Origin: an uncultured bacterium
GTDB taxonomy: Bacteria > Bacillota > Clostridia > Oscillospirales > Butyricicoccaceae
Direction of reading: 5' to 3'
NCBI GenBank assembly: GCA_905215125.1
Contig: CAJMOV010000006.1
Span: forward strand, 1 to 19,527
DNA: 19,527 nt
In this document: positions 14,876-19,527 of the stretch, in pieces
How positions within the stretch are numbered: position 1 is the first letter of the stretch
Layout: each line of letters starts with the position of its first letter
Made by a program: the position numbers and the translations under genes
The notes under the pieces: generated by a model
The model's database searches: none
What the model was told of the DNA's origin: nothing
Seen by the model: the letters and a program-made list of their open reading frames with translations, nothing else

Positions 14876-15556
14876 ATGAGCACTCCGACCAGTAAGGATA
14901 TTTTTTCTAGAAACCTGCGCGCTTTGATGGATCGCTTCGGCAAGGACAGGAGCCAGGTCTGCGCCGATCTGGGCGTCAAATACACTACCTTTGCCGATTG
15001 GTACAACGGAAACAAATACCCGCGCATTGATAAAATCGAACGTCTCGCCCAGTATTTCGGCGTTCTGAAATCTGATCTGATCGAAGACAACGGGGGCCAC
15101 TTTTCCATTGACGGCTTCCCCTTTCCCGAGCCGACGGTGACGGACGACGTCGTCACCTTCTATCCTATCGGCACCATCGCGGCAGGTTATGATGAGATCG
15201 CCTATGAGGAGTACGGCAATACCCCTGTTGATATCCCGCGACGCTATCTTGGCGGCCGGCCCAAATCGGATTATTTTGTCCTGACAGTACACGGCAACAG
15301 CATGTACCCCGCTTTTCTTGACGGCGACAAAGTGCTGGTGCTCAAGCAAAGTACCCTCAATCAGCCGGGAAGCGTCGGCGTTATCCTGTATGAAAGCGAA
15401 AACGCCACCTTGAAAAAGATTGAATACGTCCCTGGCGAAGACTGGCTGCGTCTCGTGCCCATCAACCCAGAATATCCGCCCAAAACCATCAGCGGCTCCG
15501 ATTTAGAGCTGTGCCGCGTTTTGGGCATACCTCGCCTGCTAATCCGTGAAATGTGA
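14876..15556 (+). CDS. Self-cleaving XRE/S24 (CI/LexA-type) repressor
   Basis: A 226-aa transcriptional repressor. Residues about 8-68 are an XRE-type helix-turn-helix (SQVCADLGVKYTTFADWYNG). Residues about 95-220 are an S24/LexA peptidase domain: a likely Ala103-Gly104 cleavage bond in IGTIAAGYDE, nucleophile Ser142 in VHGNSMYPAFLDGD, and general-base Lys at 180 or 181 in NATLKKIEY. In this family RecA filaments stimulate self-cleavage, so the regulon is switched on by DNA damage. The XRE N-terminus is like phage CI, not the winged helix of housekeeping LexA. A GCGAGGA site precedes the ATG. Three matching palindromes in the divergent intergenic region are its likely operators. It lacks any visible integrase or structural phage genes nearby. 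Confidence 0.94.
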   Translation: MSTPTSKDIFSRNLRALMDRFGKDRSQVCADLGVKYTTFADWYNGNKYPRIDKIERLAQYFGVLKSDLIEDNGGHFSIDGFPFPEPTVTDDVVTFYPIGTIAAGYDEIAYEEYGNTPVDIPRRYLGGRPKSDYFVLTVHGNSMYPAFLDGDKVLVLKQSTLNQPGSVGVILYESENATLKKIEYVPGEDWLRLVPINPEYPPKTISGSDLELCRVLGIPRLLIREM

Positions 15557-15592
15557 CGGCCGCGCCGCCCCCCTTTATGCGCCCAAAAGCAA

Positions 15593-15617
15593 AAAAGCAC
15601 GCTATTCGCGTGCTTTT
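15593..15617. terminator. Bidirectional terminator between the repressor and chrA genes
   Basis: A 10-bp stem (AAAAGCACGC 15593-15602 with GCGTGCTTTT 15608-15617, 5-nt loop), A-rich on the left and T-rich on the right. It serves the convergent repressor and chromate-transporter transcripts. Confidence 0.85.
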
Positions 15618-15633
15618 CTCGTTTTCTCCGCTC

Positions 15634-16188
15634 TCAGTAAGCCAGCAGCCCCAACGCCCCGGTAATAGCCATCAGCAGGATAGGGTTCAGCTTCCACCTG
15701 CGCAGCGCAAATAGCGAGGCGCCAAACACAGCCAGCGCCGTCCAGTCCAGCCTTGACTGCGGCGTCAGCGTACTGGATCCGAAAAATGCCAGCAGCAAAA
15801 TGGTCGCCGCAGCCGAGATAATCAACCCCAGCGAAGCGGATTTAAGCCCCTTCAGCACCTCAAATACATATTCTGACTGCTGGTGCCGGCGGAAAAAGGC
15901 ATACAGCGCCAGCGACAGCACGATTCCCCCCAGCACGCAGCCCGCCGTGGCCGCGATAGCGCCAGCCGGCCCTGCAATTTGCAGGCCCACAAAGGTCGAT
16001 GTATTGACGGCAAGGGGGCCGGGCGTCATCTGTGAGATGGTGATAATATCGGTAAATACCTGCTCGCTGACCCAATGCGCCTGTTCGACGACCTGCTCCT
16101 GTATGAGAGGGATGACGGCGTAGCCGCCGCCAATGCTGAGAAGGCCGATTTTCAAAAAGGCTAAAAACAGCACCCCCGCTTGACTCAC
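15634..16188 (-). CDS. chrA: Chromate transporter family subunit (second half)
   Basis: A 184-aa single-domain ChrA-family membrane protein. The family core is visible near the N-terminus: FLKIGLLSIGGGYAVIPLIQ, then ITISQMTPGPLAVNTSTFVG, followed by several hydrophobic helices. Short-chain ChrA proteins work as pairs of half-size, oppositely oriented subunits, and this gene overlaps its partner by GTGA. The GTG start at 16188 is chosen because GAGGAGG lies 8 nt upstream; an upstream extension of the frame merely reads through the partner's coding region. ChrA expels chromate in proteobacteria, but short pairs in gut Firmicutes may carry other anions. Family confident; substrate inferred. Confidence 0.92.
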   Translation of the reverse strand: MSQAGVLFLAFLKIGLLSIGGGYAVIPLIQEQVVEQAHWVSEQVFTDIITISQMTPGPLAVNTSTFVGLQIAGPAGAIAATAGCVLGGIVLSLALYAFFRRHQQSEYVFEVLKGLKSASLGLIISAAATILLLAFFGSSTLTPQSRLDWTALAVFGASLFALRRWKLNPILLMAITGALGLLAY

Positions 16189-16745
16189 GCCTTTTTCCTC
16201 CTCGCCCAGAAAATCCGCCCGATACACAGCAGGCAGCAAGCGGCCAGGATCAGCGCCACATTGATCCCCAGCAGAAAGCTGCCCGCAAAGGCGCAGGGAA
16301 CCATTGCCGTAAGCAGGGCCGAACGCTCCTTTATAATCATACGGCACATATCGATGATCAGGTCGACAATCAGCGCCGCCACCCCAGCCTGCATCCCCTT
16401 CAGCACAGCGGCAATGACGGCGTTTGCAGCAAAAGCTGTGTAAAACGCTGAAACAAAGCCCAGGATAATAAGCGGCGGCAGTACGGCGGCAATACAGCTG
16501 AGCGCGGCGCCTGCCGCTCCGGCGACGCGCCAGCCGGCCAGCGCCGACAGGTTGATGGCAATGGCTCCCGGCGTCGACTGTGCAACCGCCGCCATCTCCA
16601 TCAGCTCCTCTTCAGTAAAAAACCCTTTTCCCTCCACAAAATAGCGCCGGATCATCGGCACGACGACATATCCGCCCCCAAATGTAAACGCGCTGATGAA
16701 CAAATTGATTCCCAGCAGCCAAATATATCTTTTCGCCCTTGTCAA
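16185..16745 (-). CDS. chrA: Chromate transporter family subunit (first half)
   Basis: A 186-aa ChrA-family membrane protein with the matching core motifs INLFISAFTFGGGYVVVPMI and AVAQSTPGAIAINLSALAG, then about four more hydrophobic segments and a basic C-terminus (WARRKKA). The start is placed at TTG 16745: GGAGGGG lies about 10 nt upstream. The in-frame ATG at 16772 lies within the -10 box of the predicted promoter, so it cannot be translated from that transcript. It overlaps the second ChrA half by 4 bp, indicating stoichiometric expression of a heterodimer. A LysR regulator is divergently transcribed. Confidence 0.9.
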   Translation of the reverse strand: MTRAKRYIWLLGINLFISAFTFGGGYVVVPMIRRYFVEGKGFFTEEELMEMAAVAQSTPGAIAINLSALAGWRVAGAAGAALSCIAAVLPPLIILGFVSAFYTAFAANAVIAAVLKGMQAGVAALIVDLIIDMCRMIIKERSALLTAMVPCAFAGSFLLGINVALILAACCLLCIGRIFWARRKKA

Positions 16746-16770
16746 TTTGTCACTCCCCTCCTGCACCAGC

Positions 16771-16799
16771 ATTATACCGCTTGCACATTAAGCTGTAAA
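16771..16799 (-). promoter_or_regulatory. chrA pair promoter
   Basis: On the minus strand, TTTACA (16799-16794), a 17-bp spacer and a perfect TATAAT (16776-16771). This promoter fixes the TTG at 16745 as the likely first start of the operon. Confidence 0.8.
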
Positions 16800-16810
16800 A
16801 TGATATCATT
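16799..16810. promoter_or_regulatory. 12-bp palindrome, candidate LysR operator
   Basis: AATGATATCATT is a perfect palindrome touching the -35 of the chrA promoter, between chrA and the divergent LysR gene. The position suits a LysR-type activation or autoregulation site. Confidence 0.5.
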
Positions 16811-16854
16811 CTATCGCACCCATTAATAATATTCATGCCTCAGGAGGAATACCT

Positions 16855-17757
16855 GTGATAAACCTGCGATTGCTGGAGGTTTTGGAAACCGTCGCGCAGA
16901 CCGGAACCTTTACCGGTGCGGCGCAACGGCTGCATCTCACCCAATCCGCCGTGTCCCATGCCGTGGCCGAGCTGGAGCAGCAGGCCGGCGCCGAGCTGTT
17001 TGATCGCCTGCCCCGCGGAGTGCGGCTGACCCCCTGCGGCGCGCTGCTGCTGGAGGAATCGCAAGCCGTTCTTTCCGCCTGCCGAACGCTGGAAAGCCGT
17101 ATGGGCAGCCTGGAAACACGGGCCCCTGTCGAGCTGGCGTCCAGCATCACCATCGCCTGCTTTTGGCTGCCCGGTATCCTGCGCCGGCTGCGGGCGCTCA
17201 TCCCATCGCTGCGCGTCCATGTCCGGGTGGCCAGCGCCGCCAACGCACTGGATATTCTGCAAAAGGGCCGGGCCGATCTGGCGCTGATTGAAGGGGCTGA
17301 GCCGCAGGGCGCGCAGCTTGTCAGCTTTCCTTTTTCTTCCTATCGACTCTGCGCCGCCTGTGCGCCCAGCTTCCCCCTGCCGCCCCAGCCCTTGACGCCG
17401 CGCGAGCTATGCGCTCTCCCCCTGTTGCTCCGTGAGCCGGGCAGCGCCATACGCGACACACTGGACAGCGCTCTGTACCTCGCCGGCCTGTCCGCCTCCC
17501 CCGTGTGGGAAAGCGTCAATTCCAACGCACTGATCGAAGCCGCCCGTGCCGGGCTGGGCGTTTTGATCCTGCCCGAGCTGCTGCTGAAGGGCCCCGTCTC
17601 CCAAGGCGTTCTCCGCCCTATTGCACTGACGGACATGGATATGGAAAACCATTTGCTTGCCGTGCGCCGCAAAAACACGTCCCCAACGCACAGCCTGCAA
17701 ACGCTTATAGAGCTCATACGCTCCTGCGAAAGCGCGCCGCCGGCATCAGCCGTATGA
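16855..17757 (+). CDS. LysR-family transcriptional regulator
   Basis: A 300-aa LysR-type regulator of standard length. The N-terminal winged HTH is clear (residues about 1-60: LEVLETVAQTGTFTGAAQRL, then LTQSAVSHAVAELEQQAGAE, then LFDRLPRGVRLT). Residues about 90-290 form the periplasmic-binding-protein-like effector domain. The GTG start has AGGAGG 7 nt upstream. It is divergent from the two chrA genes with a 109-bp shared control region containing a perfect palindrome, so it most likely regulates them. The effector is unknown. No clear terminator follows before the tRNA terminator on the other strand. Confidence 0.93.
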   Translation: MINLRLLEVLETVAQTGTFTGAAQRLHLTQSAVSHAVAELEQQAGAELFDRLPRGVRLTPCGALLLEESQAVLSACRTLESRMGSLETRAPVELASSITIACFWLPGILRRLRALIPSLRVHVRVASAANALDILQKGRADLALIEGAEPQGAQLVSFPFSSYRLCAACAPSFPLPPQPLTPRELCALPLLLREPGSAIRDTLDSALYLAGLSASPVWESVNSNALIEAARAGLGVLILPELLLKGPVSQGVLRPIALTDMDMENHLLAVRRKNTSPTHSLQTLIELIRSCESAPPASAV

Positions 17758-17973
17758 GATCCAGAAAGGCCCTGGGCGCAGTTTCCTGATTTTGAAGAAG
17801 CGAAGTTGTCAACCTGTTTGGCGTGGATTCTGAGGGATGTAATCCCAGTCCGATGATCAGCCTTTCTGCTATAGTTCATCTTTTCTATGGGATGTAAAGC
17901 CGCCGAAGTCGCCTTGCAGAGCGTTGCAAGCCTGCGGCTCCCCTACCATCAAAACTTCATCCGCTGAAACAGC

Positions 17974-18008
17974 AAAAAAGACCGTCGACTTTGTCGACAG
18001 TCTTTTTT
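17974..18008. terminator. Terminator downstream of tRNA-Leu(GAG)
   Basis: A long stem (AAAAAAGAC and GTCGAC paired with GTCGAC and GTCTTTTTT, one mismatch, 3-nt loop). It is symmetrical and can terminate both the minus-strand tRNA and leftover LysR transcription on the plus strand. Between the LysR stop and this point (17758-17973) I see no gene. Confidence 0.88.
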
Positions 18009-18010
18009 CT

Positions 18011-18093
18011 TGGTGCGGTCACCGGGACTTGAACCCGGACGGTTGCCCATACGCCCCTCAAACGTACGCGTCTGCCTGTTCCGCCATGACCGC
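18011..18093 (-). tRNA. tRNA-Leu (anticodon GAG)
   Basis: Minus-strand cloverleaf with acceptor GCGGTCA/TGACCGC, a class II long variable arm (GGGCAACC) and a T-arm GGGTTCAAGTCCC. The anticodon stem TACGT/GCGTA encloses loop TTGAGGG, giving GAG. The CCA end is encoded. It is 83 nt long with CCA. Confidence 0.95.
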
Positions 18094-18122
18094 AGGTTGC
18101 CGCCTGAATCGACGGCTTTACT

Positions 18123-18151
18123 ATTTTAGCATATCTACCCAAACAATGCAA
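18123..18151 (-). promoter_or_regulatory. Promoter of tRNA-Leu(GAG)
   Basis: On the minus strand, TTGCAT (18151-18146), a 17-bp spacer and TAAAAT (18128-18123) with an extended TG. It starts transcription about 20 nt upstream of the tRNA. Confidence 0.75.
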
Positions 18152-18166
18152 GAGGTTTTTGAAAAA

Positions 18167-18376
18167 TTAGGCGTCCTCTGCAGGCAAAAAGCCTTTGTCC
18201 CGAAAAAGTGCTTTTAAGCTGCGATCATAGGTCGCTTCTGCTTCCTTGGAAAACATACACCCAGGGGCGCCGCCATTTTCGCGATGATACTTGACGCACT
18301 CGCAGCACCGACCGCGCAGATGGCAGTCATAGGTACAGGGGCAAGGGTTTATGTTGGGGCAAGCCTGGCTGCTCAT
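18167..18376 (-). CDS. DUF6485-like small Cys-rich protein
   Basis: A 69-aa protein with eight Cys in the first 40 residues (Cys6, 12, 14, 18, 24, 25, 27 and 40; NPCPCTYDCHLRGRCCECV) and a conserved-looking SKEAEATYDRSLKALFRD tail. The pattern matches what I recall of the DUF6485 family of gut Clostridia, a probable metal or Fe-S binding protein of unknown role. AAGGAG lies 7-8 nt upstream of the ATG. A TATACT at 18418-18423 could be its -10, without a good -35. Family assignment is from memory. Confidence 0.85.
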   Translation of the reverse strand: MSSQACPNINPCPCTYDCHLRGRCCECVKYHRENGGAPGCMFSKEAEATYDRSLKALFRDKGFLPAEDA

Positions 18377-18513
18377 ATTATTTGCTCCTTTTTTATATAC
18401 TTTTTAGCCTGAAAGCAGTATATCACAAAAACCCCTTCTTCGCACCCTATTTTAAACGAAAAAAACAGCTAAGACATCAAAAATAAAAAATAAGAGAAAA
18501 AAGGAAAAAACAG

Positions 18514-18542
18514 TTGACAACCTACCGACTATACGCTATAAT
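18514..18542 (+). promoter_or_regulatory. Consensus promoter of tRNA-Leu(CAG)
   Basis: TTGACA (18514-18519), a 17-bp spacer and TATAAT (18537-18542): a fully consensus sigma-70 promoter, placing the start of transcription a few bases before the tRNA. Confidence 0.93.
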
Positions 18543-18555
18543 AATTCTTGCACTT

Positions 18556-18642
18556 GCGGATGTGGCGGAATCGGCAGACGCGCATGGTTCAGGTCCATGT
18601 GAGGGCAACTTCATGGGGGTTCAAGTCCCTTCATCCGCACCA
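18556..18642 (+). tRNA. tRNA-Leu (anticodon CAG)
   Basis: Plus-strand cloverleaf with acceptor GCGGATG/CATCCGC, anticodon stem CATGG/CCATG enclosing TTCAGGT (CAG), a class II long variable arm, T-arm GGGTTCAAGTCCC and encoded CCA. It is 87 nt long with CCA. Confidence 0.96.
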
Positions 18643-18643
18643 G

Positions 18644-18694
18644 CTAAAAGACCTCGCAGCAACCAAAGCTGCGAGGTCTTTTAGTTTATTTTTT
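18644..18694 (+). terminator. Terminator of tRNA-Leu(CAG)
   Basis: A perfect 17-bp stem (18644-18660 with 18668-18684, 7-nt loop) followed by a T-rich run. Very strong intrinsic terminator starting just after the tRNA CCA. Confidence 0.93.
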
Positions 18695-18758
18695 ATGCCA
18701 AAAATCGGATCTGAGAAATACATACTCTCATTTCAAATACCAGTTATAAGTCTGGTAG

Positions 18759-18790
18759 CAAAAGCATCGCTCAGTTAGCTGACGCTTTTG
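18759..18790 (-). terminator. Possible terminator of the XRE regulator gene
   Basis: Imperfect hairpin with CAAAAGC/GCTTTTG outer arms and a TCAG/CTGA inner stem, about 50 bp beyond the stop of the minus-strand XRE gene. No long T-run; weak candidate. Confidence 0.35.
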
Positions 18791-18837
18791 GCTGCGCTGC
18801 GCGTTTAAAAGCCGCTACATGGCCACAGCTTCTCTAT

Positions 18838-19062
18838 TTAACTGCACGCAGAAGCCTTCAGCATCAGCTCATTAAGATCGATCTCCAGCACCGCGGCAAT
18901 GCGAATACAAATGGATAGGCTGGCATTGCCCTTACCCTTTTCAATCCGCTGATACCAGCCTGTTGAAATGCCTGCCAGCTCAGCTACTTTTTCCTGGCTC
19001 AGCCCTGCCGCCATACGGGTTCTGTAAATCAGGCTTGCGAAGTCCCAGCATATATTGTCCAT
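18838..19062 (-). CDS. Small XRE-family transcriptional regulator
   Basis: A 74-aa protein that is essentially a single XRE/Cro-type helix-turn-helix domain: RTRMAAGLSQEKVAELAGIS, then GWYQRIEKGKG, then the fourth and fifth helices ending LEIDLNELML. There is no sensing domain. The ATG at 19062 is used because a GGGGAAAG site lies just upstream; a longer frame to 19101 begins with TTG and lacks a site. It is not next to an obvious toxin gene. A perfect 9-bp inverted repeat 27 bp upstream may be its operator. Confidence 0.85.
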   Translation of the reverse strand: MDNICWDFASLIYRTRMAAGLSQEKVAELAGISTGWYQRIEKGKGNASLSICIRIAAVLEIDLNELMLKASACS

Positions 19063-19088
19063 ACTCTTTCCCCTTTCTTGCTTTGCAC

Positions 19089-19118
19089 TTGCCGCAAACA
19101 AACTGGCTATTGCGGCAA
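19089..19118. promoter_or_regulatory. Inverted repeat upstream of the XRE gene
   Basis: TTGCCGCAA (19089-19097) and TTGCGGCAA (19110-19118) form a perfect 9-bp inverted repeat with a 12-bp spacer. A plausible operator for the small XRE regulator, or an mRNA leader hairpin. Confidence 0.5.
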
Positions 19119-19433
19119 TGAGATCCCGGCTCTTTAAAATACAAATAGCCTACTTGAGTCTTTTTAAACAAATTCATTTAAATTTATTATATATGATAAT
19201 GGTTTTGAATTCCATATTTATAGCAATTTTCCTATTATACTCATATTATTTATGAGAAAAATCAATTTCCCTGATGAGCAGATTTAAAGTCACAGCCACG
19301 GCTGTATTCTGATTCTCAGCTTTTCCTCCCTTTCAATGCCGAAAAAGCGAAGCCGACTACCTGCGCTCATGAGTATTGCCGCTATTATCTTGTATGCCCT
19401 TTTTCACAAAATAGAAATTCTGAGCCAAAACAA
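19119..19433. other. AT-rich gene-free stretch
   Basis: Markedly AT-rich DNA between the XRE gene and the tRNA-Thr terminator. Short frames on both strands lack ribosome binding sites. I see no gene, tRNA or clear promoter here. Confidence 0.6.
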
Positions 19434-19468
19434 AAAACCTGTTTTTGACCTACATCAAAAACAGGTTT
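19434..19468 (-). terminator. Terminator of tRNA-Thr
   Basis: A perfect 14-bp stem (19435-19448 with 19455-19468, 6-nt loop) followed by a T-run on the minus strand, right after the tRNA-Thr 3' end. Confidence 0.88.
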
Positions 19469-19474
19469 CTCCTT

Positions 19475-19527
19475 TGGAGCTGGAAACGTGACTTGAACAC
19501 GCGACCTGCTGATTACGAATCAGCTGC
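19475..19527 (-). tRNA. tRNA-Thr (anticodon CGT), truncated by the window edge
   Basis: The 3' two thirds of a tRNA on the minus strand: anticodon stem GCTGA/TCAGC enclosing TTCGTAA (anticodon CGT, Thr), T-arm with TTCAAGT loop, acceptor 3' strand TTCCAGC and encoded CCA. The acceptor 5' strand and D-arm lie outside the window. Confidence 0.88.

Noticed and set aside
16185..16347. N-terminal extension of the second ChrA subunit to an ATG at 16347
   Set aside because: It reads through the first ChrA gene in another frame; the GTG at 16188 has a strong ribosome binding site and starts the conserved domain.
17758..17973. Possible transposase or repeat remnant between LysR and the tRNA terminator
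   Set aside because: A short frame here (RKADHRTGITSLRIHAKQVD) looked protein-like, but there is no ribosome binding site, terminal repeat or recognisable family.
19338..19491. Plus-strand frame starting MPKKRSRLPALMSIAAIILY near the window end
   Set aside because: No ribosome binding site, and the frame runs through the tRNA-Thr terminator and into the tRNA on the other strand.
1..19527. CRISPR array, rRNA or insertion sequence
   Set aside because: No regularly spaced direct repeats, rRNA segments, transposase frames or terminal inverted repeats were seen.

Overview
The window looks like chromosomal DNA from a fairly GC-rich Gram-positive anaerobe, most likely a Clostridia relative such as an Oscillospiraceae-type gut bacterium. 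The support is strong AGGAGG-type ribosome binding sites, frequent GTG and TTG starts, Firmicutes-style TTGACA/TATAAT promoters, tRNA genes with encoded CCA, a single-RCK KtrA-type potassium channel regulator, and a small Cys-rich protein that resembles the DUF6485 family. The taxonomic placement is inference; no rRNA is present.

Layout. Positions 1-2284 hold the end of one ABC exporter half and a complete second half; they overlap by ATGA, and complementary active-site losses point to a heterodimeric multidrug-type exporter. Positions 2288-7969 form a potassium region: kdpD-kdpE on the minus strand, divergent from ktrB-ktrA on the plus strand, with no kdpFABC in view. Positions 8014-9747 carry poorly known genes: an orphan 294-aa protein, two small membrane proteins (72 and 49 aa) and a gene-free stretch containing a long-range inverted repeat. 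Positions 9866-14013 are a three-gene minus-strand operon (P-type ATPase, GT2-GtrA glycosyltransferase, acyltransferase-like protein), preceded by an unusually long leader with several promoter-like elements.

Positions 14300-15617 are a small repressor module: a LexA/CI-type self-cleaving repressor faces a 48-aa Cys-rich protein. Three near-identical palindromes lie between them, two of them inside the two opposing promoters. Positions 15634-17757 hold a two-subunit chromate-transporter-family pair and a divergent LysR regulator. Positions 17974-19527 are a tRNA neighbourhood: tRNA-Leu(GAG), a DUF6485-like gene, tRNA-Leu(CAG), a small XRE regulator and a partial tRNA-Thr(CGT) at the window edge.

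Functionally, most of the window concerns the cell envelope and ion traffic: drug or lipid export, K+ sensing and uptake, cation pumping, envelope glycolipid or glycan modification, and anion transport. The least ordinary element is the repressor/48-aa module, whose operator centres are spaced 63 and 42 bp apart, whole multiples of the DNA helical turn.
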